Positions 1 to 5,958 of a stretch of 10,703 nt of DNA are shown piece by piece; the first letter of the stretch is position 1, and every line of letters begins with the position of its first letter. The position numbers were made by a program, and so were the translations under genes. The stretch is taken from assembly GCA_023230795.1 (NCBI GenBank), contig JALNWR010000088.1:1-10703 (forward strand), read 5' to 3'. Origin of the DNA: Candidatus Cloacimonadota bacterium. Its GTDB lineage: Bacteria; Cloacimonadota; Cloacimonadia; Cloacimonadales; Cloacimonadaceae. The notes below the pieces were generated by a model. It did no database searches and was not told where the DNA came from. It saw only the letters and a list, made by a program, of their open reading frames with translations.

Positions 1-477
1 AGCTCTTTGCCTGACTGAGCCTCTTTGCTGGACTAATGCTTTGCGTTCTCGAGATATCAATCGTGCATCACGAATGTGTTGTTCAGGAATGTAACTTGGC
101 ATTATCAAAGCATGCCGTGTTATTTTGGCTATCCATTCGCTGTCCTTCTTGTCTGTCTTCTTACCTGGAATGTTACGCATGTTTCTAGCGTTATATACGT
201 TAACCCGCATCACATCCTCTAAGGAAAAGTAGATCGGATACCAGTACTTTCCGGTACTTTCTAACCCGGCAACCGTGCATTTGTAACCGACTAACCAATC
301 ACGCATTTCAAGCAAGCTCTTTTTGTTTGTCTCAAATTCACGATAATCTGTGAAAATACCCTTCTTGACAGTCTCTATAATGACTGTAACGCTTACAAAA
401 TCCCGGTGTACGTCGATACCGGCACAATTTTTGTTGACGACTTCGTAGTTTCCATTTTGCTGTGTCTTCTTAGACAT
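1..477 (-). CDS. IS110-family DEDD recombinase (transposase), N-terminal part, cut by window edge
   Basis: This is the first 159 residues of an IS110-family recombinase, the enzyme that cuts and joins the insertion sequence and its target under direction of a bridge RNA. The ATG is at 477-475 and the frame is open to base 1, so the C-terminal half lies outside the window. The N-terminal RuvC-like domain is clear: GIDVH (D22), LESTGKYW (E73) and KTDKKDSEWIA (D109 and D112) supply the four DEDD acidic residues. The serine-bearing Transposase_20 domain known for the family is not visible here. An AAAGGAG sequence sits about nine bases before the ATG, but inside an inverted repeat (see 480-514). 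The region looks more AT-rich than its neighbours, which fits recent arrival. Within what is visible there is no frameshift or stop. Confidence 0.93.
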   Translation of the reverse strand, partial: MSKKTQQNGNYEVVNKNCAGIDVHRDFVSVTVIIETVKKGIFTDYREFETNKKSLLEMRDWLVGYKCTVAGLESTGKYWYPIYFSLEDVMRVNVYNARNMRNIPGKKTDKKDSEWIAKITRHALIMPSYIPEQHIRDARLISRERKALVQQRGSVRQRA

Positions 478-479
478 GG

Positions 480-514
480 GTGTCTCCTTTTTTATTTTAT
501 TTAGGAGGAGACAC
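480..514 (-). promoter_or_regulatory. Hairpin that sequesters the recombinase Shine-Dalgarno
   Basis: Perfect 9-bp inverted repeat: GTGTCTCCT at 480-488 and AGGAGACAC at 506-514 on the plus strand, with a 17-base AT-rich loop. In the minus-strand transcript the arm nearest the ATG carries the AGGAG ribosome binding site and the other arm is its complement, so a transcript covering both arms would hide the site. Similar hairpins shield several other transposase genes from translation after read-through from outside. A 6-bp stem at 514-519/523-528 lies next to it and partly competes. Confidence 0.55.
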
Positions 515-528
515 TCTATTTTATAGAG

Positions 529-640
529 GGAATTTTGTTAAGGTTTTTCATTGTCGGTGGCGAAAGCTGGCTTTCAGTTAAGTTCAAGACGGCTAAGTAA
601 ACTCATGATTTACTGTAGGTTAAGCGCTGTCTTGGACTTC
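529..640 (-). ncRNA. Candidate IS110 bridge RNA (structured left-end RNA)
   Basis: In the IS110 group the long non-coding end upstream of the recombinase encodes a bridge RNA with stem-loops whose internal loops pair with target and donor DNA. On the minus strand here, an 11-bp stem with one G-U pair forms between 639-629 (AAGUCCAAGAC) and 590-580 (GUCUUGAACUU). It encloses an asymmetric internal loop (628-615 on one side, 595-591 on the other) capped by a 6-bp hairpin, AGUAAA at 614-609 with UUUACU at 601-596. A second hairpin, GAAAG/CUUUC, follows at 575-562. Position, orientation and the asymmetric-loop shape match the family design. The exact ends, guide sequences and donor loop are not determined. 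This was found by eye pairing, not by a covariance model. Confidence 0.5.
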
Positions 641-649
641 ATAAGTACA

Positions 650-700
650 TCGGCTGTCAAACTGCAGCAGAGCTTTGACTCGGCTGTCATGAGTACAGCC
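650..700. repeat. Direct and inverted short repeats at the IS/host junction
   Basis: TCGGCTGTCA occurs at 650-659 and again at 680-689, exactly 30 bases apart. Two small inverted repeats overlap these: GTCAAA (656-661) with TTTGAC (674-679), and GGCTGT (682-687) with ACAGCC (695-700). No T-run follows on either strand, so these are not obvious intrinsic terminators. They may be the outer part of the IS left end, or the host 3' region behind the permease stop. Confidence 0.5.
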
Positions 701-710
701 TCTGAACAGG

Positions 711-1586
711 CTATTTCTTCCTGTTTATAATCATCACCGACAAGGCAATAAAGACGAGTCCTGAAAGCAGGAGGATCATTATCATCAGGATCGGCGGGCA
801 TTGATAATCACCTATAAAGACCTGTGATCCGAAGAACTTTTCAAACCTCGTTATAGCGGCTTGCGGAGCGTCTTTGAACATCATGTTGATCGGACCCCGC
901 ATCATCACCTGCCTGGTAAGTGCCACTCCATAAGTGGCCGGGATGAACTTTGTGAAAGCCTGCACAGGGGCGGACAGCAGACCAATCGGCAGATACATTC
1001 CGGTGATAAAACCAATCACCGTACCGAGGATGGTGGAGAAAGTCTGATAAGCGCCTTCACTTCGGATCAATGCTACGATGCAGAAGATAATGCTGGTATT
1101 GGAAAACACATTCAGGAGAATCAGTCCGATCACCTGGAGCATTGCGAGGGCAGAGAGTAGCTCTCCACCATTGATTACTATATAGATTTCTCCTAGGATA
1201 AAAGTCAGAATAGTCATCACCGAGCCGATAACCCAGGCGGCAAGCACATAACCGAAAACAATGGTATTGCGGCTTATCGGCGCTATCAAAAAGCTTCGGA
1301 GCCGGTTCTTGCTTTGGTCGGTAATCATCAATCCCAAAACCCCCAAAGAGACCGTAATGGAATTTATCACTAAAAGTCCTGCTACCAACCAGCTATCCAC
1401 GAACCATGAGCTATATGTTTCAAAGCCGACTCCCTGAGAGCTAGCAGCCGTCAGATTGCTTTTCAAAAACAGGGCATACAGCAGGATTATAATAAGTGAC
1501 GACAGGAAGGAGAAAAACACACTTAACTTGTCGCGCAGGTATAGTTTGATGTTGCGGGTTGCCAAAATCACCAAAGTATTCATCAT
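711..1586 (-). CDS. ABC-2 type transporter permease
   Basis: Membrane subunit of an ABC-2 type exporter, which would pair with the ATPase encoded just upstream. The protein is 291 residues with about six hydrophobic segments, near residues 22-42, 64-88, 108-133, 147-173, 185-205 and 264-286. Family hallmarks are the cytoplasmic stretch KNRLRSFLIAPISR (94-107), matching the usual 'R..G.L..L..TP.S' pattern, and YLPIGLLSAP...FIPATYG near 198-220. A larger soluble loop lies around residues 230-262. The gap to the ATPase stop is 9 bases and contains AGAGGA. Spacing to the first ATG is almost zero, so the second ATG (1583) is the more likely start. The substrate cannot be told from sequence; drug, lipid or polysaccharide export are all possible. 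The IS110 element lies directly downstream. Confidence 0.9.
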   Translation of the reverse strand: MMNTLVILATRNIKLYLRDKLSVFFSFLSSLIIILLYALFLKSNLTAASSQGVGFETYSSWFVDSWLVAGLLVINSITVSLGVLGLMITDQSKNRLRSFLIAPISRNTIVFGYVLAAWVIGSVMTILTFILGEIYIVINGGELLSALAMLQVIGLILLNVFSNTSIIFCIVALIRSEGAYQTFSTILGTVIGFITGMYLPIGLLSAPVQAFTKFIPATYGVALTRQVMMRGPINMMFKDAPQAAITRFEKFFGSQVFIGDYQCPPILMIMILLLSGLVFIALSVMIINRKK

Positions 1587-1595
1587 TCCTCTACT

Positions 1596-2516
1596 TTATT
1601 TCTCATCACGAATGGCATGGCCGGTAATATTGATAAACAGATCATCCATGCTGCATTCTATCACTTCAAAAGCAGTAAATTGTCCCTCGATTTCCTTTAG
1701 GAGATGATAGGCCTCCATACTGTTTTTAACGTCTATGATCAGCTTTTCGCCGCTTTTTACGGGAGTATATCCTTTCCGGGTCATGAGCCCCGCCAGGCTG
1801 TCAAAATCATTGGGAATCAGCCTCAGTTTATCGCTGGAATATCTGGCTTTAAGGTTATGCGGAGTATCACATGCCACTATTCGGCCAAAGTCGATGATTG
1901 CCATCATATCCGCATTGGCAGCTTCCTCCATGTAATGCGTAGTGAAGAAAACGGTCATTTTCGATTCCTGTTGTAGCTTCTGGATCTTATCCCAGACGCT
2001 GATCCGGGTTTGGGGATCCAGCCCGGTAGTGGGTTCGTCAAGGATCAGAATCTTGGGATCATTCATCAAAGCTCGGGCAATTTCCGCCCGCCGCTTTTGT
2101 CCGCCAGAGAGTTTTCCGAAGCGCCTCTTTAAGATATCTTTGATTCCCATCAATTCGGATACTATCGCCAGCCTCTCAAGAGCTTGCTGTTTGCTTCTGC
2201 CGTATAGACCAGCCCTCAGGATCAGGTTTTCCCGAACGCTGAGCAAATCATCCAGGATGTTTTCCTGGAACACACTGCAGATAGATTCCCTTATCTGTTT
2301 ATCCTGCTTCCCCAGTTCAAATCCGGCTACCTGCACTTCACCCTCATCCTTGCTTAGCAGCGTGCTGATGATGTTGATGGTGGTAGATTTGCCTGCTCCG
2401 TTGGGACCCAGGAACGCAAACAAGCTGCCCCTTTCCACATCGAAGCTTATGCCATCCACTGCAGTGATTTCACCGTATTTCTTCTTTAGGTCTTTTACCA
2501 TGATGATCTTACTCAT
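1596..2516 (-). CDS. ABC transporter ATP-binding protein (DrrA/CcmA-like, ABC-2 exporter)
   Basis: ATPase subunit that powers the ABC-2 permease encoded next to it. The nucleotide-binding domain fills residues 1 to about 225: Walker A GPNGAGKST (37-45), Q-loop Q84, signature LSGGQ (136-140), Walker B ILILDE (156-161) and switch histidine H194 in FFTTHYMEEA. The remaining roughly 80 residues form the C-terminal extension typical of DrrA-like exporter ATPases. At 306 residues the length is normal. The start at 2516 is supported by GCAGGA a few bases upstream. Gene order ATPase then permease with a 9-base gap indicates one transcript, fired from the 2517-2834 intergenic region away from the alcohol dehydrogenase. 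All catalytic motifs are intact. The sequence does not show what is transported. Confidence 0.95.
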   Translation of the reverse strand: MSKIIMVKDLKKKYGEITAVDGISFDVERGSLFAFLGPNGAGKSTTINIISTLLSKDEGEVQVAGFELGKQDKQIRESICSVFQENILDDLLSVRENLILRAGLYGRSKQQALERLAIVSELMGIKDILKRRFGKLSGGQKRRAEIARALMNDPKILILDEPTTGLDPQTRISVWDKIQKLQQESKMTVFFTTHYMEEAANADMMAIIDFGRIVACDTPHNLKARYSSDKLRLIPNDFDSLAGLMTRKGYTPVKSGEKLIIDVKNSMEAYHLLKEIEGQFTAFEVIECSMDDLFINITGHAIRDEK

Positions 2517-2597
2517 AATTCCTGCTTCTAAATAATATCGTACTGGGATGCCTCAATAAATCAAGATGATTGAGTATCATTGCAAGGATTGCATTTC

Positions 2598-2636
2598 GAC
2601 ATCAAGTGCATTGCAAATCATTGAGTATTTGATGTC
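2598..2636. repeat. 8-bp inverted repeat with flanking direct repeats, possible operator
   Basis: GACATCAA (2598-2605) and TTGATGTC (2629-2636) form a perfect inverted repeat around 23 bases. The spacer contains second copies of CATTGCAA and ATTGAGTAT, also present at 2569-2585 in the order ATTGAGTAT then CATTGCAA; inside the repeat the order is reversed. The position, 80-120 bases from the ABC ATPase start, would suit a regulator binding site, but no regulator gene is adjacent. Confidence 0.35.
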
Positions 2637-2672
2637 AAGCGTTTTCGTGGATGCTTGCTGTATTGGGAAGCC

Positions 2673-2749
2673 GAACTCCGATTCGGCTGAGAAGCAAAGA
2701 CGATGTGTAGCGTTTTAGCAAACTACGCGCGCTTGGGGAATCGGAGTTC
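2673..2749. repeat. 12-bp perfect inverted repeat (REP/MITE-like)
   Basis: GAACTCCGATTC at 2673-2684 is matched by its exact reverse complement GAATCGGAGTTC at 2738-2749, with 53 bases between. There is no T-run after the right arm on the plus strand, so it is not a standard terminator. It looks like a dispersed intergenic palindrome or remnant of a small non-autonomous element. Confidence 0.5.
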
Positions 2750-2779
2750 CCTACCGCAGACGCGCCACAAAAAGCGAGC

Positions 2780-2808
2780 TTGACAATCCCCGCAGCTTTT
2801 CAGAAAAT
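2780..2808 (+). promoter_or_regulatory. Candidate sigma-70-type promoter for the alcohol dehydrogenase
   Basis: A perfect TTGACA (2780-2785), a 17-base spacer and GAAAAT (2803-2808, four of six to TATAAT) lie 27 bases before the start codon at 2835. A ribosome binding site AGAGG stands just before the ATG. The leader would be short. No start-site data support this. Confidence 0.45.
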
Positions 2809-2834
2809 GCTCTAAAATTGAAAAGAGGTAGATC

Positions 2835-3929
2835 ATGTTATACTTACCCACGCGAATATTCATGGGCAGTAATGCTTTAAGCGAAGCCGGAGCTTACATC
2901 GGCCGAGAGGGAAAAAAGGCTTTAATCGTCACCGGCAGGAGCAGCGCGCACAAGAGCGGAGTGATGGCGGAACTCCTGCCGATCTTGGCAAAAGAGGGAG
3001 TGCAGCACAGCGTGTTCAGTGGGGTCTGCGAAAATCCTGATCTGGATTGCGTGATGCAAGGCAAAGCGCAATTCATCCGCGAAGGCTGTGATTTTATCAT
3101 TGCCATCGGGGGTGGATCGCCTTTGGATGCAGCTAAGGCGATCTCCCTGGCTGCGGCCAATAACCTGAGCGAAAACCAACTCTATGATGCGGATTTGAGG
3201 AAGCAAAGCTACAGCATCGTGGCCATTCCCACCACGCATGGCACCGGCTCGGAGGTTACGCAATACAGCGTTTTGACTAATCTCAAGACCGGGATCAAGG
3301 CCGGGTTTGGCAGCGATCTGATCTTCCCCAAGCTGGCCATAGTGGATGCCAGATACATGCTCAGCCTCAGCAGCAAGGTGACTCTGAATACCTCTATGGA
3401 CGCTTTATCTCATCTTTTGGAAGGGATTTACAGCACAAATCGCGTGCCGCTGCTGTTTCCGATGATTGCCCAGGGAATCCGGCTTATCATCCGGAATCTG
3501 GCCTTGTGCCTGAAAGAGCCGGACCATCTGCCGGCCCGGGAGGCTCTGGCCTTATCTTCGCTATATGGAGGGGTGACTATCGCCCATACCAGCACCACTT
3601 TACAGCATTCCATCGGCTATCCCTTTACCACGGAGTTTGGGGTTCCGCACGGCCTGGCCAATGCTATGTTCTTAAAGCAAATCATGCAGTTTTATGCTCC
3701 GGCGCTCAAAGCCGAACTGAGCCTGCTCTTTGACAGGATAGGCCTGAGTCAGGCTGAGTTTTTGGCCTGGCTGGACGGTTTCCCCATTCAGCTGAGGGTG
3801 GATCTGAAGAGCGTGGATTTGGAAGCCTGGATTGCCCAGATTTTAAGCAGCAGGAATATTCAGATTTCGCCTGTGATCCCTACTACAGAAGAGCTGCGAG
3901 AGCTGATCAATAGCGTCCAAAAAGGTTAA
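2835..3929 (+). CDS. Iron-containing alcohol dehydrogenase
   Basis: NAD(P)-dependent group III alcohol dehydrogenase, a cytoplasmic enzyme interconverting an alcohol and an aldehyde. The N-terminal nucleotide-binding half carries GGGSPLD (92-98) and PTTHGTGSEVTQ (132-143), the latter a conserved stretch of the family. The C-terminal helical half carries the metal ligands in the expected spacing: D189 and H193 (MDALSH), H258 (LQHSIG) and H272 (VPHG). At 364 residues it is slightly shorter than the usual 380-390, but both domains are complete. The ATG at 2835 follows AGAGG. It is followed after 21 bases by the small CxxC protein, so the two are probably co-transcribed. The true substrate (ethanol, butanol, lactaldehyde or another diol or aldehyde) cannot be read from sequence. 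A fermentative redox-balancing role is my inference. Confidence 0.93.
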   Translation: MLYLPTRIFMGSNALSEAGAYIGREGKKALIVTGRSSAHKSGVMAELLPILAKEGVQHSVFSGVCENPDLDCVMQGKAQFIREGCDFIIAIGGGSPLDAAKAISLAAANNLSENQLYDADLRKQSYSIVAIPTTHGTGSEVTQYSVLTNLKTGIKAGFGSDLIFPKLAIVDARYMLSLSSKVTLNTSMDALSHLLEGIYSTNRVPLLFPMIAQGIRLIIRNLALCLKEPDHLPAREALALSSLYGGVTIAHTSTTLQHSIGYPFTTEFGVPHGLANAMFLKQIMQFYAPALKAELSLLFDRIGLSQAEFLAWLDGFPIQLRVDLKSVDLEAWIAQILSSRNIQISPVIPTTEELRELINSVQKG

Positions 3930-3950
3930 AGCCAAAGGAGATACAAGGAA

Positions 3951-4295
3951 ATGAAAGTAAAAGAATTTCGCGAGGAGCGCAGCCGGCTCACCCAGCTCTG
4001 CCTGGACAAGGCAAATCTGAATATCAAACGTTTTTTTGCGCTGGATCATGCCGCTTATGATAAGGGTGAAATTCCGCCCAAATACAAGGAAATGATGGGC
4101 TTGGTGGCCTCCTTGGTCTTGCGATGTGATGATTGCATTTGTTATCATCTGGATCAATGCCAGGCGTCTGGTGTAAGCGAAACTGAGCTAAATGAAGCGA
4201 TGAATATCGCACTGGTGGTGGGAGGTTCGATAGTGATCCCGCATCTGCGGCGGGCTATGGCGTATTGGGAGGAGCTGGCCGGCCTTTCAGATTAG
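3951..4295 (+). CDS. Carboxymuconolactone decarboxylase/AhpD-like small CxxC protein
   Basis: A 114-residue protein of the carboxymuconolactone decarboxylase (CMD) superfamily, the fold of AhpD. The core runs from IPPKYKEMMGLVASLVLRC to DDCICYHLDQC, with C59, C62 and H66 giving the family's CxxCxxxH redox centre, E47 upstream of it, and extra cysteines at C64 and C70. Such proteins act as small thiol peroxidase partners or of unknown function; true decarboxylation is unlikely from this subtype. AAAGGAG stands 10 bases before the ATG. It lies 21 bases after the alcohol dehydrogenase in the same direction. Its last 41 bases overlap the 3' end of the HAD phosphatase gene on the other strand. Confidence 0.85.
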   Translation: MKVKEFREERSRLTQLCLDKANLNIKRFFALDHAAYDKGEIPPKYKEMMGLVASLVLRCDDCICYHLDQCQASGVSETELNEAMNIALVVGGSIVIPHLRRAMAYWEELAGLSD

Positions 4296-5151
4296 CTTCA
4301 TGATCTTGCTGATGCAGCCACCTTCTCACCGCTTCGGCAAAGCCATTGGTATCGCAGGAAGGCACAGTTTGATATTTACGGCGCAAGTCCAGCGGGGCAT
4401 TGCCGGTCACATAGGCATTGGGGCTGATCGAGAGCATTTCCAGATCGTTGTAGTCGTTTCCTATTACCATGATATCATCTGCTGAGGCTCCCAGTTTCCG
4501 CATCATAAAGCGCACGGCTCCGCCTTTGTTCACTCCCGGGGCAAAGATTTCGATCCACATCGTGCAATAGTCTATGGGCGAAGTGGTTCTCACTGCAGAC
4601 AGCGGATAGAGCCTTTTGTAGATTTCGTGATAGAGGTCTTCGCGGTCTTGCGCTACCATAGCCAGAAACTGCGTTGCAGCCATGACCTGATCGATATTGT
4701 TAGGGTCCAGTTCTTCGGCAAAGTCTTTGTAATGATCTACCCTGCGCCAAAAATCAGTCATTCCTGTTTTAGCCCGATATTGCATGTGATGCGTATCCTG
4801 GACTTGATTGTCGAGTATATAATCTATCTCAAATTCTTCCAGAGTAGCGCAGACTTTCCTCACCTCTTCGGCATCAAGATCGTGGGAAAAGATCAGCTCT
4901 TTGGTATGCCAATCCAGGATTCCGGCTCCGGTGGCAAAGATGGCGTAATCAAGAGGAGCGTCATGAGGAAGCACATTTTTGAGGCTATACAGCGATCTGC
5001 CGGTAGCCAGAACCCGGTAGATACCGCGCTGGTGCAGTTCTTCCAAAGCCGCATGATTTGGCTCGGAGATGATGCCGGCAGAATGCATCAGGGTGCCATC
5101 CAGGTCTGTAAAGCAGATTTTAGGTTTAGTTAGTTCTGGTTTTTCTGGCAT
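4255..5151 (-). CDS. HAD-superfamily phosphatase, Cof type
   Basis: Cytoplasmic Cof-type (class IIB) HAD hydrolase, probably a small-molecule phosphatase acting on a sugar phosphate, nucleotide or cofactor phosphate. The four HAD motifs are present: DLDGT (D16 nucleophile, D18 acid/base), ATGR (49-52), K209 in NKGGAV, and GNDYNDLEML with D233 and D236. The cap lies between motifs II and III, near residues 75-195. At 298 residues it is slightly long, with a 10-residue lead and a polar C-terminal tail. The start at 5151 is supported by GGGAGAG about five bases upstream, inside the kinase gene, so the two genes overlap by 22 bases. Next to a PLP kinase, a PLP or sugar phosphate substrate is a tempting guess but is not shown. 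The stop overlaps the convergent CMD gene. Confidence 0.88.
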   Translation of the reverse strand: MPEKPELTKPKICFTDLDGTLMHSAGIISEPNHAALEELHQRGIYRVLATGRSLYSLKNVLPHDAPLDYAIFATGAGILDWHTKELIFSHDLDAEEVRKVCATLEEFEIDYILDNQVQDTHHMQYRAKTGMTDFWRRVDHYKDFAEELDPNNIDQVMAATQFLAMVAQDREDLYHEIYKRLYPLSAVRTTSPIDYCTMWIEIFAPGVNKGGAVRFMMRKLGASADDIMVIGNDYNDLEMLSISPNAYVTGNAPLDLRRKYQTVPSCDTNGFAEAVRRWLHQQDHEANLKGRPAPPNTP

Positions 5152-5951
5152 AACACTCTCTCCCAGAGCACTCCTTCGGCTCCGATTTGACCGGCTGCCT
5201 GGCTGAGCTCTATGGCGTGATATATGGTTTTGACAGCCCGCGCTATGGCCTCGCGTATATCCATGGACTGCAAACGGTAAGCCAGCATCAGGGTGCTGAA
5301 GATATCGCCGGTCCCGGTATAGAAACAGGGCAGGTGTGCGCTTTTGATCAGCTCAAAATCCTGATCGGCAGAATACAGCACGGCTTTGTTTCCCTCTTCA
5401 TCCGGCACACTGGTGATGATAAGCTCTTTTGCACCCAGCGTGTGGAGCTTTTGGCATAGCTGCCCCAGCTGCCTCTCTGTGCTCTTCTTTTGACAGAGCA
5501 GATCCGCCAGAAAACAGGCCTCAGTATAATTTGGGCTGATGATGTCAGCCCTGGCTACAAGACTACGCATGGCGTGGATCATAGACACATCATAGCAGCT
5601 ATAGAGAGCGCCGTCATCTGCCATTACGGGATCGATCAAAACCAGGCAATCCTCATCTGCAAAAGTATCGATGGCATCCAATACAATCTGCACCTGAGCG
5701 GTATTTGCCAGAAAGCCGCTGTAAATGGCAGAGAATTTTAGCTTCATATCCTGCCAGTGGGCCAGGCTTTTCCGCATAAAATCATCGGTATCCATCTTCT
5801 GATAACCGTCGAAACAGGTATTTGCCGAGAGCAGTGAAGTGGGCAATACTGCAAGCTTCAGCCCGAAGCTATACAGGGTGGGGATGATGGCCATCAGCGA
5901 GGTATTGCCAATTCCGGAGAGATCGTTTATTACTAATACTCTTTTATCCAT
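5130..5951 (-). CDS. pdxY: Pyridoxal/pyridoxamine kinase (PLP salvage)
   Basis: Ribokinase-fold kinase that phosphorylates pyridoxal, pyridoxine or pyridoxamine to feed the PLP pool. The N-terminus VINDLSGIGNTSLMAIIPTL resembles the pyridoxamine kinases of anaerobic bacteria (HDLSGxGxxSL pattern), with PTSLLSANT following. DPVM (107-110) and SPNYTEA (139-145) are conserved, and YTGTGDIFS (211-219) is the anion hole with catalytic D216. Its 273 residues are a normal length. The gap to the upstream phosphoesterase is 7 bases, and I see no good Shine-Dalgarno, so translation may depend on coupling. It overlaps the HAD gene by 22 bases. The family call is firm, but whether it is PdxK or PdxY in substrate preference is not resolved, so the symbol is tentative. 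The tryptophanase upstream needs PLP. Confidence 0.83.
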   Translation of the reverse strand: MDKRVLVINDLSGIGNTSLMAIIPTLYSFGLKLAVLPTSLLSANTCFDGYQKMDTDDFMRKSLAHWQDMKLKFSAIYSGFLANTAQVQIVLDAIDTFADEDCLVLIDPVMADDGALYSCYDVSMIHAMRSLVARADIISPNYTEACFLADLLCQKKSTERQLGQLCQKLHTLGAKELIITSVPDEEGNKAVLYSADQDFELIKSAHLPCFYTGTGDIFSTLMLAYRLQSMDIREAIARAVKTIYHAIELSQAAGQIGAEGVLWERVLCQKNQN

Positions 5952-5958
5952 GCCAGGT

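Larger units (their letters stand above)
1..645 (-). mobile_element. IS110-family insertion sequence, left end and recombinase start; outer boundary uncertain
   Basis: The element reads on the minus strand, with its non-coding left end on the right (478 to somewhere between 640 and 710) and the recombinase running off the left edge of the window. IS110 elements usually lack terminal inverted repeats and target duplications, so the boundary cannot be read from sequence alone. I place it just beyond the bridge-RNA-like stem (outer arm ends at 639), but it could reach about 705, next to the stop codon of the ABC permease. The element lies in the same orientation as the ABC operon, so read-through from that operon would enter it. 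Confidence 0.75.
2517..2834. other. Divergent intergenic region (318 bp) between ABC operon and alcohol dehydrogenase
   Basis: No plausible coding sequence. Both neighbours start at its edges, so it must hold two divergent promoters. It contains direct copies of ATTGAGTAT (2569-2577, 2620-2628) and CATTGCAA (2578-2585, 2609-2616), an 8-bp inverted repeat (2598-2605/2629-2636), a 12-bp inverted repeat (2673-2684/2738-2749), and a motif shared with the far right end of the window (2652-2665). I found no convincing -35/-10 pair for the ABC side; a TATTAT lies shortly upstream of its start without a good -35. Confidence 0.7.

Noticed and set aside
1942..2535. 197-codon open frame on the plus strand
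   Set aside because: It is antisense to the ABC ATPase with complete Walker motifs; a Ser- and Leu-rich shadow product.
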